Below, in pieces: positions 55,185 through 63,761 of a stretch of DNA of 64,000 nucleotides (positions are counted from its first letter, which is position 1; each line of letters opens with the position of its first letter). The translations under genes were made by a program, and so were the position numbers. Where the stretch lies: NCBI GenBank assembly GCA_937941095.1, contig CALDYJ010000064.1:19294-83293 (forward strand), written 5' to 3'. Source of the DNA: an uncultured Saprospiraceae bacterium. GTDB lineage: Bacteria; Bacteroidota; Bacteroidia; Chitinophagales; Saprospiraceae. The notes under the pieces are model-generated. The model was not told where the DNA came from. It made no database searches and saw only the letters and a list, made by a program, of their open reading frames with translations.

Positions 55185-55280
55185 ATGCCTTGCGGTAAAA
55201 AAAGAAAACGTCACAAAATCTCAACTCACAAGAGAAAAAAGAGACTAAGAAAGAACAGACACAAAAAGAAGAATAGATAA
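55185..55280 (+). CDS. 31-residue AURKAIP1/COX24-domain ribosomal protein (bS22/mS38 type)
   Basis: This tiny frame starts with ATG at 55185 and ends with TAA at 55278-55280. The 31-residue product is extremely basic and begins MPCGKKRKRHKISTHKRKKR, the pattern of the AURKAIP1/COX24 domain, whose mitochondrial member mS38 and mycobacterial member bS22 bind the small ribosomal subunit. Bacteroidota proteins beginning this way are known. A terminator follows five bases later. It is commonly missed in annotation because of its size. Confidence 0.88.
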   Translation: MPCGKKRKRHKISTHKRKKRLRKNRHKKKNR

Positions 55281-55284
55281 TAGT

Positions 55285-55328
55285 AGAATGGTTTCTTATA
55301 GGAGAAACCATTCTGGTTTTATTCTTTT
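55285..55328 (+). terminator. Terminator after the small ribosomal-protein gene
   Basis: A perfect 12-bp stem (55285-55296 with 55303-55314) and six-base loop are followed by a T-rich stretch. It ends the HU-TPR-bS22-like unit. Confidence 0.8.
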
Positions 55329-55474
55329 AGGACTTCTATTTTAGATTGTCCCGCTTTTCTATTGAACCATTATTATCCGAACAGATCAATAGCTTAAACC
55401 TGTACGTCTTATCTAAATTATGACTATAAGTTTATAATCAAGGCATTCACAAATCTCCTTTCTAAAGAGGTGTT

Positions 55475-57028
55475 GTGGAAAAAGAACTCGTAATAAATTC
55501 AACTCCAACTAATGTAGAGATAGCTCTGCTTGAGGATAAAAAATTAGTTGAATTACATTATCAAAAAACTAACACCAATTTTTCTGTTGGTGACATCTTT
55601 CTTGGAAGGGTCAAAAAATTAATGCCTGGTTTGAACGCAGCTTTTGTGGACATCGGCCATAAAAAAGATGCTTTTCTTCATTATACCGACCTCGGACCTA
55701 AATTAAAATCCCTTCTCAAATACACCGATGACGTTGTAACTGATAAAGCCAATACCAGTTCTCTAAACGGCTTTGAATTTGAACCAGAAATTATAAAAAC
55801 TGGAAAAATTGATCAAGTACTTGAAAAAAGACAACTAATCCTCGTTCAAATTTTAAAAGAACCTATTTCTACTAAAGGTCCTAGACTAAGTTGTGAAATC
55901 ACCATTCCTGGACGTTATTTGGTTTTATCACCTTTTTCCAACATCGTTGCCGTATCAAAAAAGTTAGGAAGTACAGAAGAAAGAAAACGTCTAAAGAATT
56001 TAGTCGAAAGCATAAAACCAAAGAATTTTGGATTAATAGTGAGAACAGCAGCAGAAGGAAAAAAAGTAGCCGACCTTCATGAAGAATTAAATTTGATGAT
56101 GGCCAAATGGGATGCTATGTATTCTCAACTCCTCAAAGCTACGCCTCCTTTAAAACTATTGTCTGAATTGGATAAAACCTCTAGTCTTTTAAGAGATCTT
56201 CTTAATGAATCTTTTAACAGGATTACAGTAAACGATAAAGAAATGCATGGTGGTATCAAAACTTACCTCCACTCTATTGCTCCTGAAAAAGAAAAGATAG
56301 TACAGCATTTTAAATCCAAGAAACCAATCTTCGAAGCAACTGGTGTAAACCGCCAGATAAAATCTTCTTTCGGAAAAACAGCCACTATGGCTTCTGGTGC
56401 TTACTTGGTCATTGAATCAACTGAAGCTATGCACGTCATTGACGTAAACAGTGGACATAAGATGAGTAGTAATAATACAGCGGATGCTGTGCTTGCCGTC
56501 AATATGGAATCGGCTTCAGAAATTGCACGACAATTAAGATTACGAGACATTGGAGGTATAATAATCATCGATTTTATTGACATGAGAGTTGCTGAACATC
56601 GCAAGGCTCTTGTTTCTGCCATGAGAGGCTATATGAAAAAAGATCGGGCTCAACACACCATTCTGCCATTAAGTAAGTTTGGTCTGATGCAGATCACAAG
56701 ACAAAGAGTAAGGCCAGAAGTAAAAATTAATACTGCAGAAATCTGCCCTTCATGCGAAGGTTCTGGAAAAGTGAATCCTACCATTGTAATATCTGATGAC
56801 ATAGAAAGAGACTTAAACTTCATCTTACAATCTAGACCACAGTCAAAACTGTACATTAAAACACATCCATACATCAGTGCCTATTTAAAGAAAGGTTTCT
56901 TTAATAGCATCCAAGTAAAATGGTTTAAAAAGTACTACAAGTGGATTAAAGTAGTAGCGGATCCAGAATTTCCTCTGACTTCTTATAAGTTTTTTGATTC
57001 AAATAATGACGAGATTAGGTTAAACTAA
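55475..57028 (+). CDS. rng: Ribonuclease G/E family endoribonuclease
   Basis: RNase E/G enzymes cut single-stranded RNA to mature rRNA and to degrade mRNA. The 517-residue protein has the S1 domain (about 38-140) starting GDIFLGRVKKLMPGLNAAFVDIG, the catalytic metal-binding Asp323 in HVIDVNSG and Asp366 in IIDFIDM, and the zinc-link motif CPSC (Cys424, Cys427). It lacks the long C-terminal RNase E scaffold tail, so it is the RNase G type. It starts with GTG; the purine-rich AAAGAGGTG about eight bases upstream is a strong Shine-Dalgarno sequence, unusual for this phylum. It overlaps the convergent glycosyltransferase gene by nine bases. Confidence 0.94.
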   Translation: MEKELVINSTPTNVEIALLEDKKLVELHYQKTNTNFSVGDIFLGRVKKLMPGLNAAFVDIGHKKDAFLHYTDLGPKLKSLLKYTDDVVTDKANTSSLNGFEFEPEIIKTGKIDQVLEKRQLILVQILKEPISTKGPRLSCEITIPGRYLVLSPFSNIVAVSKKLGSTEERKRLKNLVESIKPKNFGLIVRTAAEGKKVADLHEELNLMMAKWDAMYSQLLKATPPLKLLSELDKTSSLLRDLLNESFNRITVNDKEMHGGIKTYLHSIAPEKEKIVQHFKSKKPIFEATGVNRQIKSSFGKTATMASGAYLVIESTEAMHVIDVNSGHKMSSNNTADAVLAVNMESASEIARQLRLRDIGGIIIIDFIDMRVAEHRKALVSAMRGYMKKDRAQHTILPLSKFGLMQITRQRVRPEVKINTAEICPSCEGSGKVNPTIVISDDIERDLNFILQSRPQSKLYIKTHPYISAYLKKGFFNSIQVKWFKKYYKWIKVVADPEFPLTSYKFFDSNNDEIRLN

Positions 57029-58063
57029 TTCTTCAATATCAATACATTCAATTCCATCATTTGCCTGAAATCCAGCAAATTTTTTGCTTTTTTTCATTGC
57101 GTCCTGAAGTTTAAACTCACTTTGTTCTGTCGAATAACACAGTCCTTTTTTCATTAAATATTGGGCTAAATATTCTTGTTCCGTTTGACCAGGAGTAGGG
57201 ATTAAGATGGCTTTTACACCTAACTGATAATAGTCCATGATGGAACTATAGCCTGATCTTGAGATGATCAGCTGAGAAGAGCAGATGATTTTATTAAGTT
57301 CCTCGGTTTTTAGTAAATCTTCTACAAGTACAACTGTTTTTGCTAAGCTCTGACTTCTTTTTTTGTTTGTTCCCCTAACAATTATCGCTTTTCCTCGAAA
57401 GTCGTTCAATTGATTAAGAATTGTTTCTTCGAAGTATGTTCTTTGAGGTTCTGGTCCTGAAAGCACCACACATAGATCATATATGGAAGTTGAATCTAAG
57501 CTTTGCATTCTTGATAGAGGACCGATAAAAACTTTGTTCTTTACCTGTTTATTTTGCGCCAAGTCGCCTGCAAGTGAATTTACACCTTCAAAATCAGGGA
57601 TCCATACTTGATCAAATTTTTTTAAAAATCTATTCAAGATGCTGCTCATAAAACTTCCTTGCCATTTTGGTTTGCTTTGGATGTTTAACTGATGACTAAT
57701 GATAAAAGAAGGAACTTCACTGTTGTGGCAACCATATCGATTATCACTGATGATCATATTGGCATTATGCTTTCTTAGGATTTTATCCGTAACCTTTTTT
57801 TCTTGGCTAATGGCCGAAACAATCTTTGGAATCTGTAGGGCTATGTTGACCCTTATACTGTTGTAAGCATACTTAATATCGTAAGAGGGTAATTCTTCAA
57901 AAATCGCATTTGGAAATTCTTTTTGTAGCAATACAAAGGAGAGTCCATCTCCACAAATAATTACTTTGTGCTGCTTTGCTATTAGGTTCTTTATGAGAGG
58001 AATGGATCGACTTGCGTGGCCTAAACCCCAATCTAGTACAGCAAATAAAATGACTTTAGACAC
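57020..58063 (-). CDS. Glycosyltransferase (MurG-like GT-B fold)
   Basis: This 347-residue protein resembles GT-B-type glycosyltransferases of the GT28/MurG sort: the N-terminal VILFAVLDWGLGHASRSIPLI with the glycine-rich acceptor loop, and the C-terminal donor-binding segment CSSQLIISRSGYSSIMDYYQLGVKAILIPTPGQTEQEYLAQYL. No signal peptide or membrane segment is seen. The sugar donor and acceptor are unknown; similar proteins are involved in cell-wall or glycolipid sugar transfer. It lies 15 bases downstream of pth on the same strand. Confidence 0.82.
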   Translation of the reverse strand: MSKVILFAVLDWGLGHASRSIPLIKNLIAKQHKVIICGDGLSFVLLQKEFPNAIFEELPSYDIKYAYNSIRVNIALQIPKIVSAISQEKKVTDKILRKHNANMIISDNRYGCHNSEVPSFIISHQLNIQSKPKWQGSFMSSILNRFLKKFDQVWIPDFEGVNSLAGDLAQNKQVKNKVFIGPLSRMQSLDSTSIYDLCVVLSGPEPQRTYFEETILNQLNDFRGKAIIVRGTNKKRSQSLAKTVVLVEDLLKTEELNKIICSSQLIISRSGYSSIMDYYQLGVKAILIPTPGQTEQEYLAQYLMKKGLCYSTEQSEFKLQDAMKKSKKFAGFQANDGIECIDIEELV

Positions 58064-58078
58064 AAGTATTGTATTTAA

Positions 58079-58705
58079 TCATTTATTAAACTCAGTCATG
58101 GCACGGTTTGCACCAATGGTTCCAAATGCTAGTACAGCATCACAAGCTTGTTTAACAATTTCAGGCAATTTATCATTTTCTTCATCTGACCATTCTCCTA
58201 ACACGAAATCTGCTTGCCTTCCTTTTGCGTAATCACTACCTATTCCTATTCGCAGCCTAGCATAAGCACCCGTACCAAGTACCTGATTGATGTCTTTCAG
58301 TCCATTGTGACCTCCATCATTTCCTTTTGTGCGGAGTCTGATTTTGCCGAATGGCAGGTTTAAATCATCAACTACAACTAATAGATTAGATGGTTGAATC
58401 TTTTTCTTTTGCCCCCAATACCTTACTGCTTTACCACTTAAGTTCATGAAAGTCGAAGGTTTGAGGAGCACGAAAGTTCTCCCTTTGTATTTTATTTCTG
58501 CCAAATCGCCATTAGTATCATTTTTGAAACTTACTTCTTTACTAGCAGCAAGTTTGTCCACCACATCAAAACCAACATTATGTCTGGTACCATCGTATTC
58601 AGCTCCCATATTACCGAGACCGACAATTAAATATTTCATTACATCTAATTCTTCCTCTTCTTTATGAAAGAGGTTTTTAAAAAAATTATTTAAAGCTTTT
58701 ATCAA
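58079..58705 (-). CDS. pth: Peptidyl-tRNA hydrolase
   Basis: Pth frees tRNA from peptidyl-tRNA that drops off the ribosome. The core starts KYLIVGLGNMGAEYDGTRHNVGFDVVD with the catalytic histidine, then FMNLSGKAV, VVVDDLNLPFGKIRLR and GNDGGHNGLKDI. The usual core begins at the internal ATG at 58639. The longer frame from 58705 adds about 22 residues of a type seen in some Bacteroidota Pth proteins, so I keep it, with the shorter start as a real alternative. Confidence 0.93.
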   Translation of the reverse strand: MIKALNNFFKNLFHKEEEELDVMKYLIVGLGNMGAEYDGTRHNVGFDVVDKLAASKEVSFKNDTNGDLAEIKYKGRTFVLLKPSTFMNLSGKAVRYWGQKKKIQPSNLLVVVDDLNLPFGKIRLRTKGNDGGHNGLKDINQVLGTGAYARLRIGIGSDYAKGRQADFVLGEWSDEENDKLPEIVKQACDAVLAFGTIGANRAMTEFNK

Positions 58706-58804
58706 AATTGCTTAATTTGATTTATCCTTCCAAAACTCCGTTAAACATATAACCAATTGCCCAAATAACCATAGTTTCTATAAATTTTCACCTTATTTTA
58801 GCAG

Positions 58805-59314
58805 ATGATTATTTTAAAAGAAGAATATGCACCTTTTTACGAATCTTACATAGAATTGGTGCCAAATGATTTAAGTATTAGAGAGGCCTTTATTAAAACT
58901 TTTGAACGGATAAAATTGTTTTTGCAAGGATTAAGTGATGAAAGACTGACTTATGCATATGAATCGGGAAAATGGACTTTGGCAGAAGTCTTACAGCATT
59001 GTTTAGATGTTGAACGTATTTTAGCAACTCGAGCATTAAAAATAGCAAGAGGCGAAAAATCAGCATTGCCACCTTTTAATGAAGATGAATATGCTGCTCT
59101 TGCAAAAGTTGGAAATAAACCCGTCGCTAAATTTATTGAAGAATGGGAACTATTAAGAAGGTCAAATGTCTTATTGTTCGAATCTTTTGATGAAACCTCC
59201 TTGTTAAGAAAAACCATTGTCTGGAAGCATGAAGCATCTGCAAGAGCGATGGCCGCTATAATAATCGGTCATGGTTTGCATCATATAAACATAATTGAAG
59301 AAAGATATTTGTAA
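58805..59314 (+). CDS. DinB family protein
   Basis: This 169-residue protein is a four-helix bundle of the DinB/DUF664 family, which are metal-binding proteins related to thiol transferases and mycothiol-dependent enzymes. The helix WTLAEVLQHCLDVERILATRAL holds the first metal histidine, and IGHGLHHINIIEERY carries the other two. The exact reaction is unknown. Its TAA overlaps the ATG of the radical SAM gene (TAATG), so the two are translationally coupled. The ATG at 58805 follows a TATAAATTTTC stretch that could be a weak promoter. Confidence 0.88.
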   Translation: MIILKEEYAPFYESYIELVPNDLSIREAFIKTFERIKLFLQGLSDERLTYAYESGKWTLAEVLQHCLDVERILATRALKIARGEKSALPPFNEDEYAALAKVGNKPVAKFIEEWELLRRSNVLLFESFDETSLLRKTIVWKHEASARAMAAIIIGHGLHHINIIEERYL

Positions 59315-60333
59315 TGGTATACATCAACGATGGTTTAAATTTTTTGTCGAAATTGACATTCAAAAGAGTATTCAATCTGGGCAAAATATTAAGCTCTTAT
59401 TATTATACCAAACTGAAAGGGAAACCTGTACAATGGGGGCTACCGATGACAGTATCTATAGAGCCTACTACTGCATGTAATTTAAGATGCCCGGAATGCC
59501 CATCAGGATTGAGGGCTTTCTCTAGGCCAACAGGAAATTTAAAAATTGATTTTTTTAAAAATACCATCGATGAAATCTATAAAGAATTAATATATCTAAT
59601 TTTTTATTTTCAAGGAGAACCCTACATTAATCCGGAATTTCTAAATATGGTAAAGTATGCTTCAGATAAAGGAATTTATACCATAACATCGACTAATGGC
59701 CATTTTTTAAACAAAACGAATGCGATCAAGACCATAGAGTCAGGCTTGGATAGAATGATCATCTCCGTAGATGGCACAACCCAAGAAACGTATGAAAGCT
59801 ATCGAAAAGGAGGGAAGCTAGATGTTGTTTTGCAAGGAGCAAGAAATATGGTGAAGTGGAAGAAAGAAATGAATTCAAAGAAACCGCATTTGATTTTTCA
59901 GTTCTTAGTAGTGAAGCCGAATGAACATCAAATAGATGAGATCTATAAATTAGCAGAAGAAATTGGGATAGACGAAGTAAAGCTCAAAACTGCACAAGTG
60001 TATGATTATGAAGACGGTAATGAATTGATACCTACAATTAGTAAATATTCACGATATAGAAAAAAAGCTAATGGAAAATTTGAAGTCAAGCACCATTTAG
60101 ATAATCACTGCTGGAAGTTGTGGCATGCCTGTGTAATTACTTGGGATGGAGCAGTAGTGCCTTGTTGTTTTGACAAAGATGCAACTCATAAATTAGGAGA
60201 TTTGAAACAAAAAACTTTTGTTGAACTCTGGCAAGGGGAAGACTATCAGGCGTTTAGAGCCTTATTGCTACAAGGTAGAGATAAGATTGATATCTGCACC
60301 AACTGTACGGAAGGATGCAAAGTTTGGGCTTAG
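59314..60333 (+). CDS. Radical SAM/SPASM domain protein
   Basis: This 339-residue enzyme uses S-adenosylmethionine and a [4Fe-4S] cluster bound by the CX3CX2C motif ACNLRCPEC (Cys55, Cys59, Cys62). The C-terminal SPASM domain binds a second cluster through CWKLWHACVITWDGAVVPCC and ICTNCTEGC. Such enzymes modify peptides, lipids or cell-wall precursors. No precursor-peptide gene lies next to it, and the only coupled gene is DinB, so the substrate is unknown. Confidence 0.92.
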   Translation: MVYINDGLNFLSKLTFKRVFNLGKILSSYYYTKLKGKPVQWGLPMTVSIEPTTACNLRCPECPSGLRAFSRPTGNLKIDFFKNTIDEIYKELIYLIFYFQGEPYINPEFLNMVKYASDKGIYTITSTNGHFLNKTNAIKTIESGLDRMIISVDGTTQETYESYRKGGKLDVVLQGARNMVKWKKEMNSKKPHLIFQFLVVKPNEHQIDEIYKLAEEIGIDEVKLKTAQVYDYEDGNELIPTISKYSRYRKKANGKFEVKHHLDNHCWKLWHACVITWDGAVVPCCFDKDATHKLGDLKQKTFVELWQGEDYQAFRALLLQGRDKIDICTNCTEGCKVWA

Positions 60334-60632
60334 ATTTAGAAAAAAAACCGGCAAATGTATATAAAATAATCATGTATTTTTTTTGTTAGGCAAATTATTT
60401 TCTATTCTTCTTTCAATATATTTTGAATTGAATTGAAAAAACATGAAATTTGTTAACTGACTGCGAAGGAGGCGTCTTAAATCCCACATTTTTTGAATTA
60501 CTTATATTAAAAGCTACACACCCAAGCTGGGTGAGTACTTTTTTGTATCTATATATATCCTATATAAAATAGGTGGCTTCTTCCCAGCAATATTGAAAAA
60601 TAATACAGCATATATCTGCGTGTATAAACAAG
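60334..60632. other. Gap after the radical SAM gene
   Basis: No gene is evident. The region is AT-rich apart from a purine-rich GCGAAGGAGGCG patch near 60463-60475 and a terminator-like hairpin (60515-60544). I do not recognise any riboswitch or RNA family. Confidence 0.4.
60515..60544 (+). terminator. Possible terminator
   Basis: The stem CACCCA/TGGGTG (60519-60524 with 60528-60533), extended by three more pairs beyond one mismatch, is followed by a T-run at 60539-60544. It may end the radical SAM transcript about 180 bases after its stop. Confidence 0.5.
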
Positions 60633-61691
60633 GTGACACTTAATTGGAAGGATAGCCTTAAATATGAAACGATGATTTATAAGACAATCGCATCAGGTGA
60701 ACTGGAATTTGGCAGCTCCAAGTCTTACGAAAAGGTTGTAAAAATGTATCAACACAGAATTGAGAATTATTATAAAACAGATTTGTTTCTCAATTTTGAA
60801 GAGTTGTTTAATGAAGAAAACTATACCCTTCATATCCCAAGAACAATTACTGAAAGCTCAAATAAGAATTGGAAAAATACCATTAGTCTGCTAGAATACC
60901 TTGCTCAGTTTTCATTAGCTGGACAAGTCACACTTTTCATGGTTGAAAATGGTACTATAATAAATGAAAAAATTATTGAGCCAGTTTGCGATAAGGTAGC
61001 TGTGCAAGCATTTCTAAAAGGTAGAAATTTAGGGAAGGAAAAAGGCAAAGAAAAAGAAGCTTTAACTGCTTTCGATAAAGCCATTGCAAAATACGAAAGA
61101 CATGCTTATGCTTATGAAAAGAGAGGCTACATCAAATTAAAGCTTAAAGACTATGAAGGGGCGATGACTGACTTTTCTAAGAGCATCAACATTAACCCAA
61201 ATATTCCAGAACCATTTGTAGGTAAAGGAAAGCTTCAGATGGTTTTGAAAGATTATAAAATGGCGACCTTTGATTTTGCTAGTGCTTCTAGAAATTCAAT
61301 CCCATTGCAACCTATCTATTGGCAAGCAAAAAGAATGAAAGCAGAATGCCATTTAAAGTTGAAAGAACATGGTGAAGCAATAAAAGAATTAAAAGCATTT
61401 TGTCATAGACAATTTAAACAGGACAATCCAAATTATAAGCACATAGAATGGGCTTGGTTTAATTATGGAAAAGCTTTATTAGAAATTGGAGAATCAGAAT
61501 CAGCCTTAGAGATCTTCAATAAGTCAATGGAGCGTAATTCAAATAAAGAAAAAGAAATAAAACCAGACTTCTTCCTATATAGAGGCATCGCCAGGCAAAA
61601 AGTTGGCAAAACTGGATTTGTTAAAGATTGGACAGAGGCGGCTGAGAAAGGATCCAAACGAGCTTCCAAGTTGTTAGAATCTGTTTCATAG
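60633..61691 (+). CDS. TPR-repeat protein
   Basis: This protein of up to 352 residues has an unrecognised N-terminal part (about 1-120) and a TPR C-terminal part with clear units at AYEKRGYIKLKLKDYEGAMTDFSKSININPN (near 150-180) and AWFNYGKALLEIGESESALEIFNKSMER (near 275-300). It has no signal peptide. The start is uncertain: GTG at 60633 or, 13 codons later, ATG at 60672. A strong terminator follows within ten bases of the stop. Function and partner are unknown. Confidence 0.8.
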   Translation: MTLNWKDSLKYETMIYKTIASGELEFGSSKSYEKVVKMYQHRIENYYKTDLFLNFEELFNEENYTLHIPRTITESSNKNWKNTISLLEYLAQFSLAGQVTLFMVENGTIINEKIIEPVCDKVAVQAFLKGRNLGKEKGKEKEALTAFDKAIAKYERHAYAYEKRGYIKLKLKDYEGAMTDFSKSININPNIPEPFVGKGKLQMVLKDYKMATFDFASASRNSIPLQPIYWQAKRMKAECHLKLKEHGEAIKELKAFCHRQFKQDNPNYKHIEWAWFNYGKALLEIGESESALEIFNKSMERNSNKEKEIKPDFFLYRGIARQKVGKTGFVKDWTEAAEKGSKRASKLLESVS

Positions 61692-61696
61692 AAAAT

Positions 61697-61732
61697 AAAA
61701 AAGGCCAAATGTTCATTTGGCCTTTTTTTTTG
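61697..61732 (+). terminator. Terminator after the TPR gene
   Basis: A perfect 14-bp stem (61697-61710 with 61715-61728) and four-base loop are followed by a T-run to 61732. Confidence 0.9.
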
Positions 61733-61773
61733 TCCATTTCGTTTCTTAATTTAAAGGAAATTAAAAATTGCAG

Positions 61774-63591
61774 ATGGAGCCAACTAGAATTTTCGACTTT
61801 CCCTATTATCAAAAAGATAATCATTCCCTAAAAAAGAGCATTGGATATTTTCATGAAGGAGCATGGAAATACTTTAGTACAGATGAACTGATTGACAAGA
61901 TCAATAAAGGCAGTAGAGGCTTGCTGAAACTAGGGCTAAAGCCAGGAGACAAGATTGTTCTTGCAGGATATAAAAATAGACCAGAATGGATGATGATGGA
62001 TTTTGCAGCTTTGCAAGTTGGAATTATTGTTGTCCCAGTTTATCCAACGATCAGTTCGAGTGAGTATGAGTATATTTTTAAAGATGCAGACATTGCTGCA
62101 TCTTTTGTAGGTGGACAAGACCTCTATGAAAAAGTAGACAAAGCTTCAAAAGTATTAGGCAATTATTTAGACACTTATACATTTGATCGTCAAGATGGCT
62201 GCAAATACTGGGAAGATATTTTTACTGAGGAAAACCAAGACAAAGTAGAAGAAATCAGCAGCACAATTAAAGCTAAGGACTTAGCCACAATCATTTATAC
62301 ATCAGGTACAACCGGAGCACCAAAAGGAGTAATGCTTTCACATGATAACATTGTGAGTAACATCAAAGCTGTCAAAGAAATTCTACCTGTAACGAAAGGT
62401 AAAATTTGCTTAAGCTTTTTACCTCAGTGCCACATCTTCGAAAGAACCGCTTCAATTTCTTATATCTATAATTCTGTAGAAATTGTATTCACGGGTACTG
62501 ATAATCTAGGTGGAGATGAAGGAGACCTGAAAAAAATAAAACCACATTTTTTCACAACAGTACCTAGGTTGTTGGAGAAGGTCTATGAAAAGATTTATAA
62601 CAAAGGCTTAGACTTGAGCGGTGCCAAGAAAAAATTATTTTTCTGGGCACTTGATTTGACCGATGATTACAGTTATGATATGAAAAATACGGGTCTAAGT
62701 AATGTGAAGTGGAAGGTTGCTGATAAACTTATTTTTAGCAAATGGAGAGAAGCTCTTGGTGGTAGGGTAGAAGGAATCTTAACTGGAGCTGCGCCTTGCC
62801 CAGCAAAAATTATTCGAATATTTTCTGCAGCAGGAATTCCAATCAGAGAAGGTTATGGTCTTACAGAAACATCTCCTGGAATTGCCATTGGAAGGTATGA
62901 AAGTGATGGAAGTATGATTGGAACTGTTGGTCCAACCTTGAAAGGGGTGGAAGTATTGATAGATGATTCTGATGGGATTTATGCCGAAGGTGAAGGAGAA
63001 ATCTTAGCAAAAGGGCCTAACATAATGATGGGCTACTACAACAAACCAGATAAAACAGCAGAAGTTACAAAAGTAGTGAACGGAGAACCATGGTTTTGTA
63101 CTGGTGATATCGGTAAAATCATTCAAAAACATGGAAAAGAATTTATAAAGATCACAGATCGAAAAAAAGAACTATTAAAAACTTCTGGGGGTAAATATGT
63201 TGCCCCAGCTCCAATCGAAAGTAAATTCAAAGAAAATTTCTTAATTGAACAGATGATGGTAGTTGGGGAAGGAAGAAAGTTCGTTTCTGCTTTAATTGTT
63301 CCATCAGAAGAAGCATTAAAAGAATGGTGCAGTTGCAATGAAGTAGAATGGTCAAACTTAGTAAACATTAGTGAAAATGATAAAGTGAACACTTTATATA
63401 ATAATATTGTTAAAGAAACGAACCCTCACTTTAGTAAAATCGAACAAATTAAAAAAATAAGTTTAGTTCCAGATCCATGGGAACCTACTAAAAAAGACGG
63501 AACAGATGCAGAGTTAACGCCGACTTTGAAACTCAAAAGAAGAGTTATTGAAAAGAAATATAAAGATGCGATAGAAAAACTGTACTCATAA
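61774..63591 (+). CDS. Long-chain fatty acid--CoA ligase
   Basis: This AMP-forming ligase activates fatty acids to acyl-CoA for breakdown or lipid synthesis. From the ATG at 61774 it has 605 residues. The AMP-binding motif TIIYTSGTTGAPKGVML, the motif EGYGLTETSPGIA, TGDIGKI, and the A10-type ITDRKKELLKTSGGKYVAPAPIE with the catalytic lysine are all present. I use this ATG rather than the TTG six bases earlier; an AAAGGAAA stretch about 15 bases upstream could help recruit the ribosome. It is transcribed on its own after a strong terminator. Confidence 0.94.
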   Translation: MEPTRIFDFPYYQKDNHSLKKSIGYFHEGAWKYFSTDELIDKINKGSRGLLKLGLKPGDKIVLAGYKNRPEWMMMDFAALQVGIIVVPVYPTISSSEYEYIFKDADIAASFVGGQDLYEKVDKASKVLGNYLDTYTFDRQDGCKYWEDIFTEENQDKVEEISSTIKAKDLATIIYTSGTTGAPKGVMLSHDNIVSNIKAVKEILPVTKGKICLSFLPQCHIFERTASISYIYNSVEIVFTGTDNLGGDEGDLKKIKPHFFTTVPRLLEKVYEKIYNKGLDLSGAKKKLFFWALDLTDDYSYDMKNTGLSNVKWKVADKLIFSKWREALGGRVEGILTGAAPCPAKIIRIFSAAGIPIREGYGLTETSPGIAIGRYESDGSMIGTVGPTLKGVEVLIDDSDGIYAEGEGEILAKGPNIMMGYYNKPDKTAEVTKVVNGEPWFCTGDIGKIIQKHGKEFIKITDRKKELLKTSGGKYVAPAPIESKFKENFLIEQMMVVGEGRKFVSALIVPSEEALKEWCSCNEVEWSNLVNISENDKVNTLYNNIVKETNPHFSKIEQIKKISLVPDPWEPTKKDGTDAELTPTLKLKRRVIEKKYKDAIEKLYS

Positions 63592-63761
63592 CCAATGATT
63601 TACGTCTAAATTAAAACAAATAGAATAACCGGAAAAAAGTCACAAAAAACCAATTTTTAACTAATTGTGGTGAGGTTTTTGTAGTCATAATGACAACGAG
63701 GAGCCGACAACATACGAAAAACATATATAAAAAGTTTAAAGATGTTGTAAACCGGTAAAAG

